Part shown: piece after piece, positions 22,301 through 33,054 of the stretch | Numbering within the stretch: position 1 is the stretch's first letter | Layout: each line of letters opens with the position of its first letter | Assembly: GCA_021234535.1 (NCBI GenBank) | Contig: CM037843.1 | Location: 39,991,200 to 40,055,199, forward strand | Source: Stichopus chloronotus | Taxonomy: Eukaryota > Echinodermata > Holothuroidea > Aspidochirotida > Stichopodidae | Reading direction: 5' to 3' | DNA length: 64,000 bases | Position numbers and translations under genes: made by a program | Notes under the pieces: model-generated | Database searches by the model: none | The model's input: the letters and a program-made list of their open reading frames with translations, nothing else | Told to the model about the DNA's origin: nothing

Positions 22301-25300
22301 GCTGCTGATATCGTTGTACATCAACAACATTTTTTTTGCTTTAGGATTTCAATACCCCAACAAACAAATATCTGGAGCTGGATGCACGCCATTTGATTCG
22401 TGTCCACTTTGTGATAACGTACAGTAGGTATAGGCCTAGGTTGTGCTCCACCTACGTAAGTTGTTACTGGATAATGACCACACTTGCAGTTTTAAAGCTA
22501 ACTTTGGGCCAGTGTCTGCTTTCATGCATATAACTTAGTTCCTCTCTCTTCCTCTCAACAGTAATATTAAAAGCCGACACCATTTTTTTAACATGCTGTT
22601 ATGTAGTATATTTGTCCAGAATTGCCAAAAACACAACAACTCAAGCACTGCATCAATGAAGCAGAACAACAATATACGACCTCCTGGCCTGCATGACAAA
22701 ACAACTCTGCCTTCAGCATTTGCAATAGAAAAAATGCTCATTCAGCCAGAGAGTTTGTTCATTTGATATCTAACTACATCTTTGGGAAAAACAAGTAAAT
22801 GCAATAATTTGATTTTTCTCTTTAATAACTAATAATATTCAGGGAAAACTGTGTCCCAACATTTAGCTCTTTGCAAGTTATAATCGTAGAATTTCTGTTG
22901 GATTTGTCTTATGCGGTTTCATGAGAACACCATTTTCCTAACAGAGTTTGGACTTCACTTATTGTGCCCTGATGTCATTCTGCATTATCTATTTCTGTGA
23001 TTCAAACTGAAGTGGACAGTTTCAGTACTACAAAACAGTGACCCAAAGCAACATATATTGTGTGTGTGCCCCAAAAAACTTAAAATGTGACTTTTTGGTT
23101 TTGATGACAATCGTAACCTTTGTAATCATGCATATGTGTGTTTGTGTCTGTGATGCCCCACGTTGTAAACACGATATCTCAAGAAGTGAGACTTGTATAA
23201 ATCCCATATTTGGTATGTAGGTGAACCACATTAAGTGAAAGAACCCTGTTGTTTGTGGTGGAGGTCAAAGGTCATTTGGGGTCAACGGGGGTCAAATTTG
23301 GAGAATCCCTTAGGCGCAATATCTCAAGAAGGGAGGCTTGGACAGAATTTATATTTGGTATGTAGGTGTAGCACATTGACTAGGGGAACCCTATTCTTTT
23401 GATCCTGGACTAAGTTTCATCAGTCAAAGTTTTGTCAGAGGATATATGTCATGGATATATCAAACAAGCTTGCAAAGCTACAGTAATGTAATCAAATTGT
23501 AACTCTTCATATTTTTTGGGGGTTTCTCCAGTATTTCTTGGAGATCACTCAGATTTCAAAATTATCACAGTCCAATTGCAAATCATTAGTGAGGTATACT
23601 GTTTGTTTACGTATACATACACTTTTAAATGCATGTAATATGTAGAAAGAATCACATGCCTGTAGTAACATAAGTTATGTTTGCCCTTTAGCCTGTTGAT
23701 TAAACCACAGAGGGAGATGAATGTCTGTTTGATAGAATCCTCTGTATACATGTCATGGAAAGATGTTGGGCACTGAATGACCAGAAACTAGTTAGAATGC
23801 ATCAATGATATTGACTTTATAGAATAATAATAAATAAGTTGGCCTTGACTGACCTCTGTAAAAAATGTGCAGAGGAAAGCATAAAATTTATTTTTTTGCC
23901 TTTATCCCCCTTCACAGATACTAGACTACTAGTTATGTGATTTACTCTTCCCTCACAGACTAGGTACTGTGCAATCCATTCGCTTAAAAGGGTCGGGAAG
24001 TTTTCTGGTGTTCTTCACAAATTCAGTACTTGTACTGATATTGGTAGTTAGTTTTCATCAGGTTGTTCCTGGAGGTTGTTATTGTCCATAGGTTGCTCAT
24101 ATATGTTAGGAATGACTGACTGTCAACATGAAAAAGGTTGTTCTGTCGACATGATAGAAGGTTGACTTTATGGTGACCAGAAATTGACTATCTAAGGCCT
24201 GTAAGCAGTTTATTGAAATGCTCAAATCCACCACAGTTTGATTCATTTTTCAATGGTTGCATGGATTTCTTAAGTCTTCAGTGTGCATACATGTCTACTA
24301 TTGATTCTTACAGAATTGTGGTTTGGAAACTTATTTCAGTTGTCTGAAGCAATTTTTCGAATAAGAAATTCGAACAGTAAGAAGGAATCTATGCGATGGT
24401 GATGTCGTGTGAGGGTGTGTGTATGTGTGTGTGAGGGTGTGTATATGTGTGTATGTGACACTTATAAACATGTAAACTTGTAAACACGATATCTCAAGAA
24501 GGGTAACCATGACTGATGTCATACTTGGTGTGTGGGTTGGTCATATTGAGTAGATGATCCCTATTGTTTTTGGTGGAGGTCAAAGGTCATTTGGGGTCAC
24601 CAGAGGTCAAAATGTGAAAACCTTGTAAACACGATATCTCAAGAACGATAACTGTGACTGATGTCATACTTAGTGTGTGGGTTGTTCATATTGAGTAGAT
24701 GATCCGTATTGTTTTTAGTGGAGGTCAAAGGTCATTTGCAGTCACCAGAGGTCAAAATGTGAAAACCTTGTAAACACGATATCTCAAGAACGGTAACTGT
24801 GACTGATGTCATACTTAGTGTGTGGGTTGTTCATATTGAGTAGATGATCCGTATTGTTTTTAGTGGAGGTCAAAGGTCATTTGAGGTCACCAGAGGTCAA
24901 AATGTGAAAACCTTGTAAACACGATATCTCAAGAACGGTAACTGTGTCTGATGTCATACCTAGTGTGTGGGTTAGTCATATTGAGTAGATGATCCCTATT
25001 GTTTTTAGTGGCGGTCAAAGGTCATTTGAGGTCAACGGAGGTCAAACTGGAAAAACCTTGTAAACATAATATCTCCAGAAGGGTAACTGTGACTGATGTC
25101 ATACTTACTGTGTGGGTTGGTCATATGAAGTAGATGATCCCTATTGCTTTTGGTGGAGGTCAAAGGTCATTTGAGGTCACCAGAGGTCAAAATGTGAAAA
25201 CCTTGTAAACACGATATCTCAAGAACGGTAACTGTGACTGATGTCATACTTGGTGTGTGAGTTGGTCATATTGAGTAGATGATCGCTATTGTTTTTAGTG

Positions 25301-28300
25301 GAGGTCAAAGGTCATTTGAGGTCACCAGAGGTCAAAATGTGAAAACCTTGCAAACACGATATCTCAAGAACGGTAACTGTGTCTGATGTCATACCTAGTG
25401 TGTGGGTTAGTCATATTGAGTAGATGATCCCTATTGTTTTTAGTGGCGGTCAAAGGTCATTTGAGGTCGACGGAGGTCAAACTGGAAAAACCTTGTAAAC
25501 ACAATATCTCCAGAAGGGTAACTGTGACTGATGTCATACTTACTGTGTGGGTTGGTCATATTAAGTAGATGATCCCTATTGCTTTTGGTGGAGGTCAAAG
25601 GTCATTTGAGGTCACCAGAGGTCAAAATGTGAAAACCTTGTAAACATGATATCTCAAGAACGGTAACTGCGACTGATGCCATACTTGGTGTGTTTGTTGG
25701 TCATATTGAGTAGATGATCCCTATTGTTTTTGGTGGAGATAAAGGTCACTTGAGGTCACCCTGAGTCAAACTGTAAACACATTGTAAACACAGTATCTCT
25801 AGAAGGGTAAGTGTGACTGATGTCATACTTGGTGTGTGGGTTAGTCATATTGGGTAGATGACTCCTATTGTTTTTGTGGAGGTCAAAGGTCGTTTGAGGT
25901 CCCCCGAGGTGAAAATTTTCTAGCACATTATCTCCAGAAGAGTGATGTTGACTGATGTCATACTTGATGTGTAGGTTCCCCATACTGGGTAGGTGATCCC
26001 TAGTGCAACCGTTAAATTAGTGATTTTTTTACAAAATCATTTGATTTAAATCTTAATTCAAATCAGTGATTTTAATTAACGTGATTTAAATTAAAAAACC
26101 CCTGATGCACTGTTGTATCTTTATTGAATCACTTCTCATGTCTTGAAGGAATCACCCTGTTCCTGTTCAGGCGTTGGGTTGCGGGAGGATGGTGCTACAG
26201 TAACGCTCGACTCGATGGAAAGACCGTGTTGATAACTGGAGCCAACACCGGCATTGGCAAGGAGACAGCGATCGACCTAGCAAAGAGAGGTATGTTTTAA
26301 ATGTTTTTTCATTTATATTCTCATAAATTGTCAGTTGGTTATATTTTCCAATCCCCAAAAAGTTGTCATAGCTGCGATGGAAATCTGTGAAATCATGAAG
26401 GGAAGTCCTCGCAAATCTAAGCCATCATCTTAGAGTAATCCTTTGCTAAGCATTGTAGTAAGGATAGCAACCAGACAGTAAGGAGTCACACTCCAGTGCA
26501 CGTAGATCCTGGCCTCAAAAAACCTATGTGCAGGCAGTGTGCTCTCAAGTGTGTGCAGGCTGCATAATGAGAAGCAGTGTGAAGCTCTGTTGGCCTAAGA
26601 TGATTGTATGTTAGATTTGTGAGGCTTCCCTAAATCATCATGAAAGTTAGATAAAACTGCAGAGACAACATCCTTTATCGCTTATAGAGTAGCTTTCAAA
26701 TGCACCTTTTAGTACTTTCCTCCTGAAGTTTTAGTGTTTGTCACATGTCGCCATGACCACATTAAAAAAATTAATATTAAAAACTACTGTGCAAACAGTC
26801 AGTTAATCACTTTCCACATTGTGTGTATCCACCGGCCAAAGTCAGTGAAACACCCGCAAATAGAACTTCTGTAAGACTTCGAGTTCTTTGTGAAGTCATA
26901 ATACTGCAGTTTGCTTTGCACATTCATGTAACACCATGTGTCCTATGTACAGGCATGTCAAGAAAGTTCTTAGGTAGATATCTGATGAATTTTGTCACAC
27001 GTACACAGTGTACATTAGTGAAATTTTTAAAAATTCCTTAAACTGGGTAGCAGATACTACACTTTCTAGTCAATATTCCTTTTACCACAGGGGCAAATGT
27101 CGTCATTGCTTGTCGGAGTGTAGAGAAGGCCAAAGTTGCCCAGGATGAAATCATCTCAGCATCAGGGAATAAGCACGTGTCCCTCGTGGAGCTGGACCTT
27201 GCGTCTCTGGAGTCGGTTCGTCAATGCGCAGAGAAGATAAGTAAAGAGCAGGATAGGTTGGACATCCTCATCAATAATGCAGGTATGTGGGTAGCCTTCT
27301 CTTCTTTCCATGCTTTCTTTTCTTGGGATTAATTTTGCAAATTAATTGAGAGGGCTTTGGTGAGAGAAAGTGCCTTAAAAAAAATCCCAATCAGTGGTAC
27401 CACATTTTGAATTCAATTTTGATTCCATTGATGGCCTCAGAGCAATTAACTGGGATTTTAATGGATATCTTTTTGCTGTAAAAAAAGCAATAATGTAGCA
27501 TTTTGTGCTGTCTTTCTTCAAACAGGCTAAAAAGCATGATACTTGCAGGTGGTTTAATATAAGTAGAAAATGACCTAACAACTGACAGTTGAATCAACAA
27601 TATCCTTTAATGATAGAAAACACTGCAAAAATTAAACTATTCTGTACGAGTGGGACATACGCTTAAAACAATATTTGATTTTGAAGTGTGTTTTCAGTCA
27701 GCTGAGAAAGTTTTGCCAAACATGTCAGCTGGTGAGTCACTTTCTACTAGTTTATGGCTCATTTGAAGACTGACATAAAGATTTGAAATGTAACAGTTGT
27801 GCTACTAGATATGTGAGTGTAGGCCCCTAGCTATTGCACTTTGATAAAAGATCGATGTAAGCTTGGAACTTTAGGTAACAGTTGTGAGTGTAAGTGCTAG
27901 CTCTTGTTATGTAATAAGAGACTAATACGATGAAAAAGTGACATTTGTGTCACTAAATATGTGAGTGCAGTCCTTAATCTTGGCTCATACACTTTGATAG
28001 GAAGCTCAATTTAAGATATGAAAGGTAACAGTTCGGAAAGGTAAGTTTCGGAAGGTGACATTTGTGCTACATAGTATGTGAGTGTAGTGCTGTTTTGAGC
28101 ACTTTCACAAGGTGAGACTGATAAGATTGGAAATGCAGTGGCATTTTTGCTAGATAGAGTGTGAGCGGTTATTTTTTGTGAGGATTTATTATTTTTTTTT
28201 TCCAGCATCACAGTAGCGGTGGTTAATACAATTTTCTGTTAGGGATGCCTGTTGACTTGAATAGATCAATTATCAACTGCTTTTTGTTTTTGATGATAAC

Positions 28301-31300
28301 CATAACCTTTGTAATCATGCATATGTGTGTGTGTGTATGTGTATGTCTGTGAAACACTACTGTGTAAACATGATATCTCAAGAAGGGAAGCTTGGACAGA
28401 TCTCATATTTGGTATGTAGGTGTACCACATTGAGTAGAAAACCCTATGGTTTTTGGTAGAGGTCAAAGGTCATTTGGGGTCACCAGGGGTCAGATTTTGA
28501 AAACCCTGTAAACATGATGTCTGAAGTAGGAAAGCTTGGACAGATCTTATATGTAATGTGTAGGAGTTGCATCACTGTAGTTGTACGTGTTGAGACATGT
28601 GTGATACATATCTGTTGTCTTATATCTGGTTAGAAAATCCTCATAATGAAATCATTGAAACCATGTTGCATTTGTGCATTCTCGTTTTCAAGGTGTGATG
28701 ACCTGTCCAAAATGGCAGACTAAGGATGGATTTGAACTCCAGTTTGGAACCAATCACTTGGGCCACTTTCTCTTCACCAATCTCCTCCTGGACCTCATAA
28801 AAAAATCAGCACCAGCCAAGATCCTCAACCTCTCTTCTCTGGCCCATGAGAATGGTCAGATATACTTTGATGACCTGATGCTGGAGAAAGATTACACACC
28901 AGTCAAAGCCTACTGTCAAAGCAAACTAGCTAATGTCCTCTTCACCAAAGAGCTCACCAGACGTCTTGAAGGTACAGTTTATGCGACAGTTGCCTCACAG
29001 TTAGAGATCGTTCTACTATCAACCAGTACCAACAGAAATACACCACCACACTCCTCCCTGTAACGTGTTTTCATCCCCATAAAATTTCTCAGTGGTGAAT
29101 GAAGTATTAATATTATGTCACCTGTTTGGCCCCACCTGCTATTTTTTATTTTGCTCCCCGTCCACAGAATCTGTCTTGGCTACAGGCTTGCAGAACTGCC
29201 AGTTTGAGTGTCATTGTCACATAACAAGATTCATCAACAATCTCTCGTTATTTTCAGGTACCTCTGTCAACACATACGCGATACATCCTGGAGGAGTAGA
29301 TACAGAGTTACAGAGACATATAACCACTTCATGGCCATGGCTGAGCATTCCACTGGCCATACTTGGACCCTTCTTGCGAAGGATTATGTTCAAGTCAGCC
29401 GTAGAGGGTGCTCAGACCTCCATATACTGTGCTCTAGATGAGAAAGCAGCCAAGGAGACCGGTCTATACTACAGGTCAGCTTTAAAAAATGGGACGATAC
29501 ATTTACTTGCAAAGAAGGTTCTAGTTCTAGACAAAATCCACCCTCAAATTCCTTGTTTGTGATTTGTTCTCATTTTCAGATGAATTCAACCTATCATCAG
29601 AATTAACATCTCTGATCATGTTTGTGTAGACATTTTAAAGTAAACACTCCTGCATGTATAAATATGCTGTAAGTCCACAGTCCCCACTATGTGTGATTCT
29701 TCAAAATGAGCCAAAATGTCTCGCCATCTCAGTGTAATTCTAAATTTTCTTACTGATTGCAAATTTACACCGAATTGAGGGATGGAAGTACAGAACTGAA
29801 AAGCCCTTAGTGTGATTGATGACCTTTGACCATCAATTCAGAAGATGATTATTATTTTGAACCATAGTTTTACGTTTTAAGAGTCATACTTAAAAGATCA
29901 ATACAACATTTGTAGACAACTTGTACTGTGAAGCAAATCAGGTGCAAGCCAGGCTTGTTTGTTATGATGATGTCCTTGGCATGAATGTCCAAATGCATCA
30001 GCATGGAAAGATCTATCATGCAGATGCATAGGTATGATCCTGTTGGTTCCCCTACCCCCCCCCCCCCCTTCAACACCTGGACCAATCAATGTTTTCATTA
30101 GTGTGTGGTCATAGCTATATGTGAATGTGCCTGCTGTGCTTATTACAGGAGTTGAGCAGAAGCTTTTTCAAATCTTTGGGGACAATAATGGCATTATATC
30201 ACTGCAATATCTAGCAGTCACCATGTTAATTCTTTTTTGATTCATTCAGGGTAAAAGCAAGGAGATTTGGAGGGGCCCATGATCATGATGTCCCTATTCT
30301 GCATCATGTGAAGTGTGTATATTGTTTTGTTTAGTCTTACATTAGTTCCCTCCAGGGAAAATTGGCTCTCCCTATACCTCAAAAGGTATACATCCTTTTT
30401 TGTGCATCAGTGTAGCATAGGGCCAATTTGGTCGGGCCCTGACTCATCACAGTTCAAGCCCATAGGAGTAGATGATCCCTATTGTGTTTCATGAAGGTCA
30501 ATTGTCATTTGAGGTCACCAGAGCTTAAAGTATAAAGACCTACTGAGAGAGATATTTCAGCAACTGAATAGAACTTCATACTAGTCACATTGGTAGCCAT
30601 TGATGAGTAGATCATCTCTGTCAGTTTTTATCAAGGTCAAAGGTCATGTGAGGTCAATAGATGTCATAGTTTGAAAAACTTGTAAACATGCTATTTCGAT
30701 AAGGGAAAGTTGCTGTAACTTCAAACTTGTTGTGTTGGTTTTCCATTGTAGATAGATGATTCCTATTGCTTTTCATGGAGATCAAAGGTCATTTGAGGTC
30801 ACCAGAGCTTGAAGTATGAAGACCTAGAAAGGGAGATATTTGAGCAACTGAATGTTGATAGAATTTCACACAAGTCACATTGGTTGCCATTGATGAGTAG
30901 ATAATTTCTGTCATATTTCATCGAGGTCAAAGGTCATGTGAAGTCAAAAGAGGTAATAGTTTGGAAACCTTGTAAACATGGTACTGCAATAAGGGAAAGT
31001 TGCTGTTGAATGTTGCTGGATCTTCATGCTGTCACCCTGGAAGATCTTGATGGACAGATGAGCTCTGTCATTTCTTATGGAGTTTTTCGGTCATCGGTAG
31101 AGATCATAGTTTACAAACCTGTAGACATGGTATCCCACAACGAGTAAGTTGTTTGAACTTCAAAATTGGTATGTATTCTCCTTTGTTTTGCAAGAATATT
31201 GGCAAGGAATCTCAAAAGTCATTTGACTTTTGGTTTGATGGGTTGAAGTCGTCACGCTCCGAAATATGCTGACGGCATTACTGCCAGAGGGGGATAGTAA

Positions 31301-31459
31301 CATGTAATTGATCAGTGTATGTTTAAAGTATGATTCTCATCCATTTGCAGTGATTGTGCAGTCAAGAAACCATCACCCAGAGCTGAAGATGCAGAAACAG
31401 CGAGGAAACTCTGGGAAGTGAGTGCTGAGCTAGTTGGCCTGGGCAAGAAGGTTGAGTGA
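16286..31459 (+). CDS. RDH13: RDH-B: RDH13-like retinol dehydrogenase (SDR), complete
   Basis: Six-exon gene, join(16286..16358,26149..26289,27091..27282,28693..28971,29258..29474,31351..31459), 336 residues, close to the roughly 330 usual for RDH13. Role: NADP(H)-dependent interconversion of retinal and retinol or related carbonyl reduction. Seen: N-terminal hydrophobic segment about residues 15-31 ([17 protein letters not shown]) followed by [11 protein letters not shown] at 54-61, ACR at 78-80, NNAG at 133-136, LSSLAH with the catalytic Ser at 183-184, YCQSK at 209-213, and [10 protein letters not shown]-terminus [11 protein letters not shown] is shared with RDH-A. Intron phases match RDH-A throughout, so the pair arose by tandem duplication. 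Intron 1 is about 9.8 kb and holds a 145-bp repeat array. The first of two adjacent ATGs (16286, 16289) is taken as the start. Exon 1 is the least certain part. Confidence 0.9.
17160..17850 (+). repeat. Two-to-three-unit degenerate minisatellite, RDH-B intron 1
   Basis: Phrases such as TTTAGCATTATCT, AGAGTTATAAAA and TATGGAAAGTA recur about 286 bp apart (17306 and 17592). It shares GGTCA-rich words with the 145-bp family but is a different repeat. Inside is a 15-bp triplet carrying AAGGTCA at 17418, 17433 and 17448. Confidence 0.55.
17851..23039. other. RDH-B intron 1, mostly featureless
   Basis: AT-rich intron sequence. Apart from the CpG-dense pocket at 19735-19915 and the 207-codon open frame overlapping it (19678-20301), I see no exon, RNA gene or repeat that I can support. 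Confidence 0.4.
19735..19915. promoter_or_regulatory. CpG-dense pocket in RDH-B intron 1
   Basis: About 16 CpGs in 180 bases by hand count, in an intron that otherwise has few. It overlaps the start of a 207-codon open frame (19678-20301, +) whose translation I do not recognise. It could be an alternative promoter of RDH-B or of an unannotated transcript. Confidence 0.3.
23040..23430 (+). repeat. Partial copy of the 145-bp repeat family, RDH-B intron 1
   Basis: Starts near a TG-rich run after TGTAATCATGCATATG, then two units with CACGATATCTCAAGAAG and CAATATCTCAAGAAGGG; perfect DR1 at 23262-23274 followed by further GGTCA half-sites. Closest to the copy at 28.3 kb, which shares the same head. 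Confidence 0.7.
24380..25998 (+). repeat. 145-bp tandem array carrying DR1/DR4 sites, RDH-B intron 1
   Basis: Ten units; the DR1 position recurs at 24577, 24722, 24867, 25012, 25157, 25302, 25447, 25592, 25737 and 25880, i.e. every 145 bp except the last (143). A three-unit block of 435 bp is duplicated (24867-25301 and 25302-25736). A (TG)n run and the head sequence shared with the copy at 53.8 kb precede it; the hairpin tail is missing. The array lies about 150-1770 bp upstream of RDH-B exon 2. Confidence 0.93.
26005..26103. repeat. AT-rich GATTTAAAT palindromic repeat
   Basis: Dense, partly palindromic words (GATTTAAATC, AAATCAGTGATTT, GTGATTTAAATT) between the 145-bp array and RDH-B exon 2. 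Similar GATTTAAAT-rich MITE ends are common in marine invertebrates; a full element is not seen. Confidence 0.45.
26149..26289 (+). CDS. RDH13: RDH-B exon 2 (NADP-binding loop)
   Basis: 141 bases, the same as RDH-A exon 2. Acceptor CTTGAAG at 26148, donor GTATGT at 26290. Encodes [15 protein letters not shown] and [19 protein letters not shown] second acceptor-like CAG ends at 26170 with a better pyrimidine tract, but it leaves the wrong phase for exon 1. Confidence 0.88.
27091..27282 (+). CDS. RDH13: RDH-B exon 3
   Basis: 192 bases. Acceptor ACCACAG at 27090, donor GTATGT at 27283. Encodes [19 protein letters not shown], the [10 protein letters not shown] segment and ILINNAG. Contains no long ATG-started open frame, so it is easily missed by ORF scanning. 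Confidence 0.92.
27775..28165 (+). repeat. Degenerate tandem repeat of about 95-100 bp, RDH-B intron 3
   Basis: About four units built from the phrases ATATGTGAGTGTAG, CACTTTGATA and TGTAACAGTT / GTGACATTTGTGCTAC. No coding potential seen. Confidence 0.5.
28285..28600 (+). repeat. Partial copy of the 145-bp repeat family, RDH-B intron 3
   Basis: Head TTTGTAATCATGCATATG and a (TG)n run, then two units with ATGATATCTCAAGAAGGG; perfect DR1 at 28460-28472. It ends about 90 bases before RDH-B exon 4. Confidence 0.7.
28693..28971 (+). CDS. RDH13: RDH-B exon 4 (catalytic Ser and YxxxK)
   Basis: 279 bases. Acceptor TTTCAAG at 28692, donor GTACAG at 28972. Encodes [40 protein letters not shown] and [15 protein letters not shown], all closely matching vertebrate RDH13. 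Confidence 0.94.
29258..29474 (+). CDS. RDH13: RDH-B exon 5
   Basis: 217 bases. Acceptor TTTTCAG at 29257, donor GTCAGC at 29475. Encodes [20 protein letters not shown], a hydrophobic stretch, and [23 protein letters not shown] replaces the more usual HPGV. Confidence 0.92.
30455..31235 (+). mobile_element. 5'-truncated hairpin-ended element, RDH-B intron 5
   Basis: About five degenerate units with perfect DR1 sites at 30634 and 30924. Tail GGCAAGGAATC at 31201-31211, hairpin AAAGTC-ATTT-GACTTT at 31215-31230, then TGGTT. It ends about 115 bases before RDH-B exon 6. Confidence 0.6.
31351..31459 (+). CDS. RDH13: RDH-B exon 6 (C-terminus and stop)
   Basis: 109 bases with TGA at 31457-31459. 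Acceptor TTTGCAG at 31350. Encodes [17 protein letters not shown] then [17 protein letters not shown] and the stop. Confidence 0.92.
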
Positions 31460-32708
31460 CCTTAGGGATTCCTACGTCGTCATCATATTAGAACCTGCCC
31501 AGTGTCGAGAAGCACAGCAGAGGCTTCAGTAGCGAGCATCTGATTTTGCAGTTAATTATCAATGTTACTTGTGAAGCAATATTCAATGTGCGGTCTCACC
31601 AAAGATAAATGAAATGCTACCTTGGACATAACATCAATACAATTACATGATTCAAATGTAAATTCATTTTGAAGAAGTGCCTTACCCTTCACTAATACCA
31701 AAGTTAATTTGTCATCTTGCTATGATTTTTTATTTAAAAAGCAAATTACCTTAGTTTGTCTTCCCTTTACTGCAACATTTATTCCATGTCATAGACATTT
31801 CCATTTCTCCCACCTTTGACAATGTTTATGCCTTCACCCAGACAGTACTAATCAGCTGAGTTTGAGTTTAAATGAGTATGATGATACACACTTTACAGTA
31901 CTTCAAAATGCCCCCATTGGTACAGTGTGAGGAATGCTTTCATCTCTTTTGTTTTTTTTTTTAATCAATTACAGTGATTTGATTATTTGAACTTCTACAT
32001 GATGAAAGTCGTTTATAATTTAACTTACGTCCACTTGTTCAAATCATGTATTGAAACTTCCAAAAATTCAAGCCCATCATCACGTTTAGTGTTTTCGTTC
32101 CCGGAAAGTTAAGGGAGTTGCTACCTTTATAGAATCAAACCAAACACAGCTGGTGTCTGTGCTTACATTGCAAAACCTTGTGGATGTATTTGAAGGACGT
32201 TACCCCTGTGGACGTACTCTTGGAGCTCAGATCTATGCTTAATTATTCTGTTTAAAAACACTGACCTGGGTTTGTCTCAGGATGATTTTAACAATTTCCT
32301 CATTCATTTTGGATTAGCAAAAATTTGGGAAAGACACTACACGTGGGGAGCAGTATTGATTGATGTCTCATAGTGACGTCTAGTACTTCATCAGGTGAAT
32401 TTGCAAATAAATGCATTCAACGTCTCTCTCACGTCTATGGTAGCTATACAAATTCACAGAATTACTGCTACACGACACCGCTGTGCAAACTACCAACATT
32501 TGCACTGTATGTTGCTCACTTGTAAATGTGGGATTTCCAAAGAGTTCACCTACAGAAAATTAAAAAAGAAAAGACTCAAAAATTGTTATGCAAAATGTGA
32601 AAACTATCTTTTCCCTGCAAGGATACATGCTTAGCTCTTGGAGGAAGGATCCTTCTTTAGTATAGTTTTTATATTGTGTGTTTGGCAAGTGCAAAGGAAT
32701 ATTAGCTA

Positions 32709-32733
32709 AATAAACTGTCAACCTTGCAATAAA
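32709..32733 (+). terminator. Candidate polyadenylation signals of RDH-B
   Basis: Two AATAAA hexamers at 32709-32714 and 32728-32733, about 1.25 kb after the RDH-B stop codon. They are the first tandem canonical signals I see in the 3' flank, which would give a 3' UTR of about 1.3 kb. Confidence 0.4.
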
Positions 32734-33006
32734 TATGGACTTAGAGTACTTTTCAATTCAATGCCGAAGTCAGAATTTTCAACCGACGTAAACTTTGTAA
32801 TATTTTTAATATTATTATGCAACAAATATTGTATTATTAACTTTTCAGATATGATGTCTGCTAAGATGAAAATACCAACATACTAAAGTGCTGTTTCTTT
32901 CAAGCAAATCACTCAAGATAAAAAAAAAATATGCATAAATGTAAGTAGCAAAAGGAAATATCCGTATTTAGTGATGTTAGTCAGCTTGCATCCTTACTGC
33001 TGAAAT

Positions 33007-33054
33007 TTTGTTGTCTAGATATTTTGTTGTCTAGATATTTAGTTGTCTAGATTT
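33007..33054 (+). repeat. Three copies of a 16-bp tandem repeat
   Basis: TTTGTTGTCTAGATAT occurs twice, then a third copy with one change and a shorter end. Intergenic. Confidence 0.8.

Noticed and set aside
25756..25983. Antisense open frame in the 145-bp array, with a near-identical twin at 54599-54865, as a conserved protein
   Set aside because: Both come from the same duplicated repeat ends. The 145-bp unit is not a multiple of three, so each unit shifts frame; the likeness is at DNA level, not evidence of coding.
24380..25998. CRISPR-like array (regular repeats)
   Set aside because: The 145-bp units are contiguous without unique spacers, in an animal intron; this is a minisatellite inside a mobile element.
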